Part shown: piece after piece, positions 10,591 to 24,900 of the stretch
Layout: each line of letters opens with the position of its first letter
How positions within the stretch are numbered: the first letter of the stretch is position 1
From: Stichopus chloronotus
Taxonomy: Eukaryota > Echinodermata > Holothuroidea > Aspidochirotida > Stichopodidae
DNA: 64,000 bases
NCBI GenBank assembly: GCA_021234535.1
Contig: CM037840.1
Coordinates: 9,898,643-9,962,642 of the forward strand
Reading direction: 5' to 3'
The notes under the pieces: model-generated
Database searches by the model: none
What the model was told of the DNA's origin: nothing
Seen by the model: the letters and a program-made list of their open reading frames with translations, nothing else
Program-made: the position numbers and the translations under genes

Positions 10591-12906
10591 CTGGTAATAC
10601 TCGGATTTGACTATCTTTAAGTTTTACTACTACCGGAACATCCTCTGTCATTCCTTGGTCCATTTGTCTTGCAAGATATTTCTGGAAATCCACGAGCTTT
10701 GGAAAGTTCAATAGTCTTGCACATTCACCTAGTTGCGGCACCGGCAACTTAACGTCTTTGCTCCAGTGCCCCCTGATTCCTTCGACTGGTGTTAACCACT
10801 GCAAAATGACAAGAGGGGGAAATTGCTACTACAGCGCTTGCTACTACACAAAAGTTCGCTTAAAATAAAAATTGTATCGCATGAAGTCCATTCTTAAAGT
10901 CTTCGATATTTTCAATGTGCGTGAAAGAACATTTTACCTTGCTAGGTTACGCCCTGTCACATGTCACGTGATGTATGTAGCCGCTATGCGATATCTTACT
11001 CAGAACGATGTTAGAGGGATGTAAGAGATACAGTAAGTCGACAAGGTAAATGGGCTTCCGTACACCTCAAAGTTGACGAACGAATAAGTAACAGGTGTGG
11101 AGTTGAAGTGATGTTGAATAATAATAGGAAAATGTTGGAGAGTTTAAGGAGACATGCAGGAGATGTGTGGTGAGGGGATAATCTTTCATATACATGTAGG
11201 ATCCAAGTTTTTTTTTTACCATTGCGATTTGAAACAAGTATATGTAAGTTGATGTCTGACTTTACTATGACGGTTGGTCGAATAACTTAGTGACATATCA
11301 GCACACGCAACACGATGGCAGTATACTACAGTGAAATGGAGGAAATAAAAAAGAACTTCACATGATCTTTCAGGCTCTCCTCGTCTCTCCTACAGCGCCC
11401 TCCATATCTTATTACGTATCTCTTACATCTTTCCTTCATCTTTACTGCCGCTACTTCCTAAATCTTATTTCTTCTATAGTTCCATTCTAGGCTACTTCCT
11501 TTTACGCACATTACTTATTCCCTCGTAAATATGCTGTATATATACGAAACTAAAGTCATTTTTCTTGCAGACAAATTGTATCCTCTACGTCACTGAAACT
11601 TACACCGTTCTGTTCTCTCCTACATATCGCCCACATCTCTCCCCGGCCGTAGTTCCTACATATCTCATACACATACCCCTTATCCTACAGTACATCTTCC
11701 CCACACCCCTGCAGCATCTCTCTCCTACCTGCAGCATCTCTCCTACCTGCATCTCTCTCTAACATGCACTCATCTCATACAGCTCTCCTGTGATCACTTT
11801 CTCCTGCTTCTCTCTTTACAAATAGTTGCAATAAAAGTTCAAATCATCTAACTTGGACCCCCTCCCCAAGTTTCCATCTCTCCATCCTCTCCCGCATCTC
11901 CACTCACAAATATGAAAATTCCACAATGTCGCAAAGGTGTGGTAGTTATCGTGTTAAAGATTGAAGTTGGTAATATACTAAGACATTGTCATGAATTAAG
12001 AATCGTCTTGCTGAGTTACTTATCACTTACGTATCAATTGATATTCATTTACTGGCCGATATTAATGGATGTAATATAATGTGTTTCCTTTGCAGTTACA
12101 TTTGACGCATTAACGCACAATTATGTCACTCTTACCTTGAAATCAATCATCTCTTTATGATCTACCTCTACCTTAGCCATCGTGTCCAGTGTGCAACTGT
12201 AAAATATGGTATCGTACAGATGCCTCCAATCGGGTGGCGTCAGAACAGCACTTAATTCAAATAAAGACCACAGATTTGGATAAATATCTAATTCTAAAAA
12301 CATCTCCAGGAACTGGTAAGCATCCTCATGGACTCTTCTCCGCCATTCTTGCTCGTTTATTCTCACGTTCTCGGAATCCAAGTAACTTGAGGAAGGAACG
12401 AATCTCTTTCCCTTCCTTAGAGTAATACTCCTCATTACGTCTGCTTTTCTGTTCGCTATCAGGACACCACTTTCTTCGAAGGTCTCCCGCATGGCACATA
12501 TTCTAAAAGCCACGTCGTTGGGTAAGAGTCCATGTGGCCTTGGAGCAGCTATTGGTCCAGCTCTGGGCTTTCCTTTCATGTGACTCCAACCAAAATCATC
12601 TCCTTTGGTTATACCAAGCTTTCCAAAGAGTTCGAACCATTTGGGGCTGAAGTCAGCTGGCTCAATGACCCCACCGGGAAAGACACTTGCCCCCGCGAAC
12701 GAACGACTTCGAGGTTGTCTCTGTAAGAATAGTATCCGATAATCACAGGGCACTGCAAGGGGCCGACTGAGGTCGGTTAAGGGGCTGCTGCGGTTGTTTA
12801 AGGGTCGTTCATCCTTGGATACGATCACCAAAGTAGCTGCTTCCTTCCAAGACCTTTGACTGATTCCTCGTTGATCAGTTGCACTGCTATCGGTAGTGTC
12901 GGACAT
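10591..12906 (-). CDS. NUDT19-like: NUDT19-like Nudix hydrolase, copy B (3' end missing)
   Basis: Same layout as copy A: exon 12906-12136 (257 codons, ATG of MSDTTD) and exon 10798-10591, joined in phase 0 across a 1337-bp intron (donor AAG|gtaaga, acceptor tttgcag). The second exon ends at a donor (CCAG|gtgaaa), so a C-terminal exon is expected at lower coordinates but was not identified. The split Nudix box is intact, with PGGVIEP and RETFEESGV. Exon 2 proteins of A and B agree at roughly 70% of positions, whereas the first 215 residues are almost identical. Both copies keep open frames, so both may be functional. Confidence 0.85.
11370..11900. repeat. Pyrimidine-rich degenerate repeat in Nudix B intron
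   Basis: The plus strand is strongly C/T-rich, with irregular repeats of ctcctacatctct- and cctgcagcatctct-like motifs. It explains most of the extra length of the copy B intron relative to copy A (1337 versus 306 bp). No coding signal is seen. Confidence 0.6.
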
Positions 12907-12922
12907 AGCTGAAATACGAGAT

Positions 12923-15900
12923 ATGCAACGGTAACCTTCAAGCGTAATATGTGTCCAGGGGTGACCCAAACGTAAGTAGGCCTAACTGTCACAATGTAAG
13001 CCGCCTGATAGGCCTATTCCGACCCGTACATGTGAAGCAACATCATTGTGTTTGCATGGCTTCCCTCACAATTACTGTAGGCCTATTGTTAACAAACTCT
13101 AAAGGTCGGATGGGATGGTGTCTGAACTTTGTAAACATAGCCTATGGTACGTATAGTGACTATATGTACACCCCCGTGGAAAGTAGAGTTTGTTGAATAC
13201 GATATGAGACCCACTTGTACTGTTGAGTGGGCGACGGCAACACTTATCGAAGTTGACCCAGTTACTGCGTGTATTGTTTATCCTACATGTACAGGAGAAA
13301 TTAACATAGATACTGTCCGATGCATCATTCACTGCTTTTCTGATATTTACGTCACAAACGAGGTATCTCCTACCACTGTAGAAAAAAAAAATAGTGACTG
13401 AAATTTTAAATTTAGTTCGAAACTTAATATTTGCAATAGCAATGTTGATTGTCTATGCAGTGTGAATGAAAATTTTTACCATGAATATAATCATTTTACC
13501 GCAGTATTCCAACTTAATTCATATTGCGTTGACCTGAAGAGTTGCAAATCATGTAGAATGTATATTAAGTGTTGCGTAGGTTTTTTTTATTTATTCCCTG
13601 AAATCCGAAGTCTGTATTTTTAAAATCCGAGATCTGATTTTGCGATCCCAAATCGGTTTTACTTTTTCATGAATAATAATTCTATTTTCTTTAATTCGAA
13701 TCCTTTATTTGAAATCCGAAATCTGTTTTTTGAAACCCGAACTCTGTGAAAAAAAAAAATTTAAAGTCCCATACTCCAGATGTTCGATAATATTATGCGT
13801 AATAACTCAGAGATATGTATCAATAGGGGCCTATGTGGCTCTAAGTCGAACTTAGCCTACTTCCATCTATAAAGATGTTTTGGTGAAAACTATTGCAATA
13901 TCCCAGTTGGTGTTTGTATTTCAATTGTTTCCCACTCCTCCCGACGAATTTATTTGTCTCTTGGAGAGCACCATCTTTTTTTTAAATGAAAATTTCAATT
14001 TTCCACCAAATAAGTTCTGAAACAATAATTCATTCTATAATGAAAGCCGTTTGAACGTCACTCATGGTAAGGCCTTTACTGATGGATTAAAGTGTTCTTA
14101 AATAAAACGTCAGTGACAGCAAAACCCTTTGGGAGTTGGACTCAGCTCAAAAACTTCGAGGACAAAAGGTATGTTTAGCCCCCCCCCCCCCTATACTCCC
14201 CAAGTGCTGCTACAAGAATAAATAATTCAATGGCATAAGCCTACATATGGGATACATGCTTATTCAAGCCGCTGGATAAATGCACCTTACAGCACCGTTT
14301 CCGGTCATGGATGGGTGGCTTGTGAAGCCAAAAAATTTCTTTTACGCTCCTCGCGAACCGAAGAGCAGCTTCGGTAAGATAGTCATCCATCCCATTTTTT
14401 TTTCTCCTTTTCCCATCACCGGGCCAGGAAAACGTTACCCTTGTACTAACGATGGCTGTTGGAAATATTCAGCTTCTTCCCCTTAAAGTATGGGAATATG
14501 ATTAAGAATTTACAATTTTCACATTTTCAATATAAATTATTATATTTGTAAATATAATCCGAAACTCCAGAAACGAATGATTTCTTTGTTTTTTTTTTGT
14601 AAGTTCCAATTTTTGTGTACACGTAGGGAAGTATCTTGATAGACGAAACACAAGGCGTCCTTATCTTTCAATTTTTGACATGCAACGCAGCCCTATTCCT
14701 CTAGAAGCGCGGAAATTCTAATTTCTACTTTTCCGTAAGGGGGGGGGGGGGTGGCTGCATGTTCTTCTATTTTGTTTAGAGTCAATTTAGTCTGTTTATA
14801 GAAATCCCCACAATGTCTTTTCTTGTATTAGGAAGGGGGGATGTCCCTACCATTTGAGGAATTTTTGAGAGGCTGGCATCGTAAAATTCACTCAGTTTCT
14901 CTGAACCTGTCAAGTTTTCTTCACATACTAAAGACAAATGGCCAATCTAAGAGGACGTCTTTGTTGCACATACAAAGTAACATTAAGAATTAATCGACTA
15001 CTTAATTTGGTTTTTTTTGAAAACCAGTCTCTTCTCATCATTTGCACACAGCCAGTACGAGTCGGGGTGAAAAATTCACGAACTTTTTGAGTTCTCATCA
15101 CTCATTGGCTGTGAACCCTAATTATGCTAATTAGAAGCATTGTCATGTGTTTGTACCCTTCAAAAACCCAGGCTCACAAATTTGTCGATATCAACTCACC
15201 GATCGCCTGCTTGGTGCAACATATGGAAGCCTTTTCTCTTTCCATTTTTTTTTTTGCTTGTTCCGTTATCGAAATAGTACGTTGCTCTGGATAGAGTGGA
15301 TGAAGTTCACACCCTGAATCCGGGAGAGCATGTACATTTTATCCATTGCTCTCTTGTGTTAGAACTGGGGGCGGGTCAACTGATATATGATGCATTTATT
15401 GGCTTACTCTGTCATTTGATTTTAAGGCATTCAATGAGCATCTCCAGGCATAAAACGAAATGACTAACGGTACTCAAGCGCCGTTCAATGAGTTTTAAGT
15501 TTAAACGTAAATGTTATGAGGGTCCTGCCTAGAGGATGACTATATAAGAAAGTGTTAGATTGATATGAGGGACGAACTGTCTTGCTGCAACATGACTCAG
15601 TCCTCTCAGCTCAGCTCGGCGTCCTCTACGATGGCTGTAAGGGGGGGGGGGGGGGGTGACTTGCCCCTCAGTAAAATTGCTACCCCCTCCTGCAAGACTC
15701 TAGCACTCGGGCTCTGAAAAAAAGCTGCTTCTATTCTGGAGCAAGATGTCATCTCGAACTGGTAATAATTTTCATCATTTGGCATCTCAGTCATTACCCA
15801 CTAACCACAAACACATTCACAGCGGTTGCTTTGGGGATGTGCATGGCAACCCCCCTCCCATTACTACCCCTAGCCCCCTCCTGGAGACCTTCGGAGATCG

Positions 15901-18049
15901 GCACTGGAGCTGTATATCATGTTTCTTCTCCTCAGTCACACACGTAATACTGAGGCCTTGGTTTATTCCTTTTCAGAGATTCAGAGAGACAAAAACGTTT
16001 AATTTACGCAATAAACAAATACTTACAAAGAGTATGAACAGCGACACAGAATAAACACAAAGTCAAAGGTCGATCCTAAAAAATGGTATCTTCAAAGTTT
16101 CATATTTTACCAGACTCCTTCCCAGATCTCAAGGTGTAAGTAATGAATAAAATACAATCTTACTTGTAGTGCCTACAAAGAATAAAAACCTTAGCGATAA
16201 AAACAAGTGAATAACGAACAGTCAGGAAAATAGGACAGTAACTAAAATGTTTTTTTTTTTGTCTTTTGTTTCACAAAGGCAATAAAAAGATCCGTAGGGA
16301 CTAGTTATGATACATGGTATTTACAACAATATATAATCTTTTTTTAGCGATAACCATTTACTTGGAATTATACAGTTAATTATCAAGGTAATTTCATGTC
16401 CCAGTTTAAAATAACAAAGTGACCTACTTACTGCAATTTGTTTTGTTTGATGCCTAGCATGTGTATGACATTTCTGGTCTCCGTTTCTACATTCGAAAAC
16501 TTATTATTCTCTTGTTTTGTTGATAAGTTTTAACTAAGTGAAAGTAGGCTGACAAACATATTTAGTGCATCCCAATTCCCAACTGTTACTAGGCGTCAGG
16601 AAGTCTGAGATTCCTACCAAAGAACCAAGTGAGTATATTCTTAGTGGTCTCCCAGTGAAGGGGATAACCAGAAATACCATACAATTGGCAGCCATACAAA
16701 AGAAACTTTACCCTTGATAGTATTCCTGGTTACATATAGCATACTAAATGACCACAACGGAGTGCATCCAACGGATCATTAAAATGTCGTAGATACCAAT
16801 GGTTAGTACAACCGATCTACCTCACTATAGATGTATCAGCCTTAGGTGATACTTTAGACCAAAAAGGAAAGACAATTCTAAATTTAAATCACTCCAGAAG
16901 TACAAAATAATCGATTTTTATAAAATAAAAGCAAATACACTACACATGGCTGAGTTACACGGCCTGGAGCGACAATAAACAAAATTTGTAGACGATTCTT
17001 TGGAAAAAAGGTGAACAAAAAGAAAGCCTATTGAAAAGACCATTGACAAATTACTGATTTGTTTTTAACAAATTATAATTGAAAAGCATTCATTTGTTAT
17101 TACAAATTAATTTGTTATTATAAAGTACTAAATTCATTAATTTGTAATAACAAATTTAAAACTTGTCACTACAAATCATTACTTCGTAATGACCAATTAA
17201 CCAGTTTCATTTGCATGGCACTTGCAGGCTTTTGCAAAAAACGTGATGTACACTCTTCTTCAAAGTATACTCTTCTTTGAAAATAAAAGAAAAACCCTGG
17301 AGGTTGATTTGGAAGGAAAGACGAAACTAATGCGGAGTATTGTCTGTTTCCACAACAAAACTATGCTCCTTAAATAGAAAGATGGAGATGCTTGTATTTC
17401 AAGGTGATCAGAGAGCAAGGTTAGAGTTGAGAATACCACGACTGGCACGAAGATCCTGAAGTCAGAACCACAGAAACAGGAGAGCGACCTTCACTCAAGA
17501 GACGCTGTCTGCACAGAATTATAAATAATGAGTGTTACTGGTCACTCGCTGTTGGCTCACAAACACATGTGAATGGGACAGGTACGGTATATTGGACTGG
17601 TGTCAGTGGTCAGCTTGTTACAGAGAGCACTGAACTAATTTTTAGGAGCAGACTAGCATTACTGTACGGATGGAATTATTCTACCGTCCCATTCAAGTCT
17701 AATTCTACGAAACTCAGATCCGCCTACTGCTAGGTGTCTTTAGAGGTCTGCGTTCGGTAGGTACAATGAGATAAATGTTACAGGTACATGAAAACTGTGT
17801 GTTAAGTATAGTAAGATCAACAGCACCTTTTAAATTTGAGTACTACATTTTATTGAGAATAAGACGCTTCATAGTCCGTAAGTTTTCAGATGGGCGCACA
17901 CTTTTAAATAGGTGTGTGTAGCCTAGAATACTGACATCAATTTGATTTTCAAGGTGTGTTAAGATGTCTACTGAGATCAACATATATGTTCTGAAGTTTC
18001 TTGTTAATTAGATAACACCAATCTACTTATAGCATTGGAGCACTTTACT
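12923..18049. other. Intergenic region without recognised genes
   Basis: Between Nudix copy B and the 3' end of the ZC2HC1-type gene I find no exon with supporting motifs. It holds G/C runs near 14180, 14742 and 15643, a short repetitive patch of 'aaatccgaaatctg'-like motifs at 13590-13750, and an AT-rich inverted repeat at 17092-17155. A 3' UTR of the minus-strand gene may extend into its upper end. Confidence 0.4.
17092..17155. repeat. Perfect 20-bp inverted repeat
   Basis: The 20 bases at 17092-17111 are the exact reverse complement of 17136-17155 with a 24-nt loop. The stem is AT-rich (atttgttattacaaattaat). Further tttgt/acaaa repeats surround it, so it may be a remnant of a small inverted-repeat transposon. 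Confidence 0.6.
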
Positions 18050-18900
18050 TCCTGACAATGACAATACACCCAGGTTGGCATTATGACAATATGCCTAACT
18101 CAGGTATTAAAGTTATATTATCCCTATGTAAACGATATGGTAAACAACATGATAATATCCTCTGGTAGACGACGTGATTTCGTCCCCTATGTAAACAGTA
18201 TGACAATTCCTATGAAGTCAGTATGATGTCCCTATGGAAACAAGTATGATATCCCCCAAGTATGATATCCCTATGTAGGTAGTATGATAATATGTCCTAT
18301 TAATGCAGTATCATAATATCCCCTGTGAAGGCAGTATAATATCCCCTGTGAAGGCAGTATAATATCCCCTATGAAGGCAGTATAAAAGACAGTATGATAA
18401 TACCCTTCGTAGGCATTGCGATCATATCCCTAGGTAAGCAGTATCATAATATGTGTTATAAGCACTATAGGGCCATATCCCTAGGTAGGCAGTACGATAA
18501 CAGGCCCTATCCCAGGCAGTATGGTAATACCAATTTGCAGCCAGTGTGATAAAATTCCCTACATAGAATGATAATATCCCTAGACTGTGAAAGATATGAT
18601 GTAGGGAGTATGTGCATATCCCCATGTAGACAGTATAGCAAAATCCCTTTGCATTCATCATGACAATATCCCCTATGTAGGCAGTATGATAATATCCCTT
18701 TGGAGACAGCATGATATCCCCTATTTAGGCAGAATGACTATGTCCCTATGATGTAGGCAGTATGATCATATCCCCACATGGGCAGTAAAGCAACATCCCT
18801 ATGTATTCAGCATGATGGTATCCCCCATGCAGGCATTGTTATAGTATCCCTGTCAAAGACAGTGTCATACTGTTCCAATGTAGGCAGTATGATGTCACTG
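18050..18900. repeat. Minisatellite, about 25-35 bp unit
   Basis: About 25-30 degenerate copies of a 'gtaggcagtatgataatatccc' consensus with variable spacers. It begins a few bases beyond the stop codon of the ZC2HC1-type gene, so it may be part of its 3' UTR or flank. Open frames across it are a by-product of the repeat. Confidence 0.8.
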
Positions 18901-18921
18901 TCCGAGTACACCTATTTAGTT

Positions 18922-21900
18922 TCATTCAATGTATGGCCTTTTCGTGCCACACTCACAACAATACTTTGCATGGGGTACTGGATACTTTGTGCCACATTCG
19001 TAACAAAATTTGGATGGCCTTCTTCCGATGCTCTCCAAACTGCTCTTCCTGGACAAAGGAGGAGTCGGTGTCCGACCGGTGAGAGGACTGCTCCTGGAGA
19101 TGGAACAAAAAGATCAATCAGTTTTAATAAGCAGTTCTCACTCAAAAGTCACACAAAAGATGGGTTCCAACCACTCTTTGTTCTAACCTTAAGTATCTGA
19201 AAGCAATACTATTTGCAATCTGTGAATACATTCAAAGACTTTGTTTTAGTGAAGACAAAACATTCATGCTTTGAGCATCAAGACTATTTTCCACATTTCT
19301 GAGTTTGCACTGAATTGGTTCACCCCAGCGAACATAAGAGCATAGCCATGAGCACATGGCCCCTTCACCTTTACGAGTAAATGGGAGCAAAAGCTGCATG
19401 GCGGGAGTAACAATCAAGGTGATAAGACCAGAGCAGACGCAGCCTGATTTCCTAATCTGATCATTCAGCTATTGACGGATACTTTCTTTGTATTCTATCA
19501 TCTGCAGGTAAGTACGACTGACATTCGTGTGGGCTGTTGAATTACTGCAACAGTAAACTATGTTACCATCTTAACAAAAATGCATGATGCATTTTCACAT
19601 TCCAAGATCTTCACTATATTTGTGTGGGCTGATATTCCACGAAGTATCTTCAAAATTCATAAACAGTTCCTTTGTCATCACTCCACCGACACATTACTTT
19701 CTGCTGTGTGCTCCACCTTTGTCATATCTTTCCTGTATAATTGTATTCATCAGACTTTCAAATCGCAAAAACACTCTAGGAGAAAGTAGGCATTAAAAAC
19801 TGATTTGATAAATTAATTGATAAACGCAAACACAGTCACTGTACCCATCCGGGGTCAAACGCAAAATAAGATCCAAACGTGGAAAGTGTCTGTCTGCTTG
19901 GAGGGCAGCAAGCCTGTATGCCTGTAACACTATCGTGATGAACATGAATATATCATGAGATACAGTATATTTGTTATGAGGTCCTCATTTCTACAATACG
20001 CAGACTTTATGCAGCCTTCTTTTTCCACTTACAAATGTTAGAGTCATTTTCGGTGTTTTATATATTATGTGTTAAAGAAGTTATGAAATAAAAGTAACAA
20101 GGAGTAATCTAGTCATTTCCCGTTATCTCTGCCTCCAAGAACTTACCCCATCAAATTAAAAATGTATCAAGAAACATGACGACAGGCCATGGGGACACAT
20201 GAAAGAAGATGTAATATCGTTACGACAGACGTCGCTTAGTTACCTGTCACTGGTAGCAGATTTAATTTTCTGATGTGGCAAGACATGGTTATTTCTTGAG
20301 ATATATCCATTGGTCAGCGACGGCGTTACATCAGGATTATTTTCATCACCGGTAGAATCGTCGTATTCATCCTCGCTATAATTTCTGACGAAAAGAAGAA
20401 AAGGAAAAAAGACTATTTTCAGGTCATTTGCTGAAGGACACTTATACATCAGAGATCCCCTTGGGAAAAAATTCCCCTTAAAGATGTCTACCGCAATTGT
20501 AAAGCCATGCATGTAATGAGCTTTGAGAGTCTTCTGTCCAATTGTTCTCAATGCTTGTCTACAGTGCAACAACATGATCAAATTCAGAAGTGTGCATTTT
20601 GGAAAGAGCCATTTCATGACGTGCATATACTGTGATGCATTTGTGCCTTATAGCCTCGAGCATGCATACCTCTCGTTGGTAACATATTCAGGCGCTAAAG
20701 TACCAAAGTTCAAAGATTTCTGAGAGAAGAAGAGGCTGGGAGGAAGGGGGGGACAGCCATAGATTTCGAATTAAGCTTTGTTTGAAGATACCTTTAAGTG
20801 TAACTATTTTTAATAGAAGCTTTCGAGACATTACTATCAAATATTACGCTACGCCTTCATCTGAAAGTGCAGTAGCCAATTTTCTTGGTGATCAAGCAGA
20901 ACTTTTGCAAAGGGCAAGACTTTTGGTGAGGGGGGTGTCACTATTTCAGGGACAGCAAAGTCAGGGTGGACTGTCCCCCTAAAACTTCTCAGGGAGAACA
21001 CTTAGCACATACAGTATGTTTTGATAGATAAAAGACCTCACTCTTTGGCAGTTGGAATTATTTGTTTCAACAATTAATATCACGCACTCCATTGTTCATG
21101 CAACGATGCAATAGCAAATACTGCCATCTGCGATTTCAAGCCACATGATTCAGTTACACGTGCAGTATACAGAGTTAAAAACCTCAATAACTTGTACTAC
21201 ATTCTGAAGATAGTAAACGAAAGACCTTTTTAATTGTGGTAACTAGTATCTGTCTGCCAAAAACTTGACTCCTAATGCATAATCTCCACTTCTCAAGTCA
21301 GAGCTACTGAAAGCATATCAGATGGGTTTTGAGAAATATAACAATCAGGTCTAATGATGATGATGCAACTATTTAGCATTGCAATCTGCATAAGAAAAAT
21401 AAAGCAATTCAACTTTTATGATGGGCAGGGAGCACTGTATTATGCTAGTAATTATTTAATTATAGTGATTTAATACAAGTGATATATAAAGTTTGCAACA
21501 TTACTTGCTTTTATACTAAAATATGCACAACTCCAGTCATACACTTCAATTATATTAGTGTACTGTACAAGTTAACTAAATTAGTAATGACATAGTTTGC
21601 TGATACTACAACTTGATTTCTATCACTACAGCCTACATTATTGAAGTGACATTATTCAACAAAAGTGTATTACGCACGTCAAGAACATAATTATTAAAAC
21701 AAAGGCAGGCTGGATATTTCAGTTCTTTAACCACGATCTGTACGACTCTAGTCATACATACAAGCAGTCTCCTAACATCTTGATTCTTTTATACACCACA
21801 ACCTGAACAAACTGGACCCACACGGTGGTTTGAACTATTGTCTACATCATTCAAGTCACACATCCAAAAGAAAGTGTGTTGGTAAGAAATATGATGATAG

Positions 21901-24900
21901 CTACGATGGTTCTGCTGGTATCCAAACTACGACCTACATCACACAGATGACTAGAGTAAAACGTCACACAAGAGTTGCATCTCCACTGAGTTGAGGTCAA
22001 GCACAAAACTGGAAATTAATGTTACTGATGCGATATTTTACAATAGAGACACTGTCTGACCTCCTCCTGAGTGAATCTCCGCTGCTGTTTCTGGGAGCCT
22101 GTCTCCTGTTACCGATAGGCCTTTCCAAGCTGCTGCTTCTCACGTTTCGGCTGTTTGCTGGCGAGGTCATCCAAATGGAAAGAACAATGAACTAGTCATA
22201 GCATATTAATGAAACTCATACTTTTATAATTAAAAGAAGTGACAGATCAACAACAACATGGGGTGGAATACATCAAATCTTTAAGTTACATCATTCCCCA
22301 TTGACTGGTATGTTTTGATCAAAAACAACATATGTTGCCATGAACGGAATGTTCCACTGACACATGAAGAACTTCTGAAATGAAAGAGTCAATGAGAACA
22401 ATTTTTCAATATAAGCATTTGAAACACTATGCCAATATCTTGTTCCTAACTCTAAATACTGCTTTTGAAGAAAGGTTTCTCTGGTCAAGAAAGATTGCCA
22501 GTCACCTCAATGATACAAAATCGCCATGGTAATGGTAACAGTGGCAAACTGTTGAAAGAGGTCTTTCTTGTTCTTGGATGTTGAAGAACTGATTAAACCT
22601 TGAAGTCTGGAACCAGTGAAAGGTTGCATTCCATATGTTCCATATGTTTAGCTTAAAGCACTGTGATGATTAAGGCCACATCTCTTAAACTACAGTATCT
22701 AAGTCAGTCAAGATGGTGAACAAATCCCAAGGATATTCATGCAGTTATGCCTGTGTGACATCACAAATTTCCCATCATGCAATGTACCACTTTAAAGTAG
22801 CTGTTTTGTTAAAAATATATTAGTTTCAAACTGAACATGCTGAGTTGAGATATACGTATTCTGTTGCCAATAAAGAGGAGACATTCTTGATGTTTTCTAT
22901 GGAATATCAAAAACAAACTAGAAAAGGTGCCTGACGTGTGAGTGCGGGGGGTCTACAGTAATTTCAAATAAGATTGTGTCAATAATCAATATCATTCTGG
23001 GTATACTTCTACATTGTTTAATGATGAATCTTGCCACAGGGTACAGTACATCACTAAAAATGAACTGTCAGGATTACCAACATTAATATATAATAAGTAG
23101 AAATTAACATACATCTACATTAATGAGGACTGATTACTGCTAATTTACTCTAATCTGGTTAGAGACATTTATGATACTATCAATTGTAATCTGTATCAAA
23201 TGGGTGTGGTTAGGACTAATTATTTTAGTGAGGAACACTAAGAAATATGTATGTGAATGTGTAAAATTATTGAACATGAATGAGGTATAGTTAAAAACAA
23301 CCTAACACTAAATGGGGTTTGATTAGTAATTCCTTCTGCCCTGTATATATAGTGAGATTTGATTCGGAATGCCTTGTACTAATGAGGTTGGATTGGGAAT
23401 GCTTTGTACTAATGAGGTTGGATTCGGAATGCCTTGTGCTAATGAGGTTTGATTGGGAATGCCCTGTACTAATGAGATTTGGTTGGGAATGCCCTGTACT
23501 AATGAGGTTTGGTTGGGAATGCCCTGCACTAATGAGGTTGGATTGGGAAAGCCTTGTGCTAATGAGGTTTGATTGGGAATGCCCTGTACTAATGATGTTT
23601 GGTTGGGAATGCCCTGTACTAATGAGGTTTGGACTGGGAATGCCCTGTACTAATGAGGTTTGGTTGGGAATGCCTTGCACTAATGAGGTTTGATAGGAAA
23701 TGCCTTGTACTAATGAGGTTTGGACTGGGAATGCCCTGTACTAATGAGGTTTGGTTGGGAATGCCTTGTACTATTGAGGTTTGATAGGAAATACCTTGTA
23801 GTGCCAATGCCTTCAGTTTAATGAGTACTAATGGTAATGATGGCACTGATATGTTGTACATGTGACAACAGCATTTCAAGTCGGGAAGAATGTAGGGTCA
23901 ATATAATAACAGGATAATATCGACCGGTAATATGACGATGCAAATACATTCCATCTACTGCACGAAAACGAGATTGTTCAAATATGTTGCACCTCCTACT
24001 GTATTGCAATAATGGAAGTGGGGTAAGATAATAGTTTTGTAGGGAGACGGCAACATTCTTCAAGGAAGAAACTTCTCACTTCTGTGCAAGAATCCTATAG
24101 GGCTAGAAACAAGTAAGTACTTTTGTTTTGTTTTTTCTAACTCTAAGAATACGGTAGGAATGACTCCATTGCATCATTTTCAATGCACTGTCTTCCCTGA
24201 AAGGCTCCGGAAATTGCTGATGTTACATTGAGCTAAAATTGGCCAACCATTTTGAACTTACAACACTTGTCTACCTGATCCCCGACTTACTGCATCTGCA
24301 GTTTATCAATTTGACACCAGATCTCTACGACTCACTGTACATGTATGGTCTGTGATTTGTCTATGGATCTGATCCCAGACCTCTACTTAGAAATGTTGTG
24401 CCTACCTGATTCCAGACCTTTACTTCCACATGTTGAGTCTACCCGATCCCAGACCTCTATAACTCACCTCACCTTCAGTTACCTGAGCCCAGACCTCTAT
24501 AACTAAACCTCTGTGCCCATCAACTGGAGCCCAGACCTCATAATACATATCTCTGTTCTAATTAAACCCAGACATCTATATCTCCTCTCGACTTTTTGCA
24601 TACCTGAATCCAGGTCTCTATTACATATAGCACTGTTCATCCGTTTATGTCTGAGTCCACGCATCTAGAAGTTGCACCCGTCTTTTGCCTACCTGAGCCT
24701 AGACTTCCATGTACCTTAATACCTGTGCTTTGTCGAGCCTTGAACCTAAGTTATTCTATCTGGTCCGAGACCTGTACGACCTACCTTCAGTTCTTCTATC
24801 TGAGCCAACCTCCTCTATATTGTATGTGTATATGTCTACCTGAGTCTAGACCCTTAAAACCTACATCCGCTTAGACTCTCTGAGGACACTGCCTGTTTGT

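Noticed and set aside
18422..19145. Open frames across the 3' minisatellite and the last ZC2HC1 exon
   Set aside because: They arise from the repeat, or are the wrong frame over the true CxxC exon.
23330..23810. CRISPR-like array
   Set aside because: The repeats are contiguous with no unique spacers, and the DNA is eukaryotic.
23291..23879. Repeat proteins on both strands at the 30-bp minisatellite
   Set aside because: Open only because the unit is a multiple of three; the location is intronic and no start or context supports translation.
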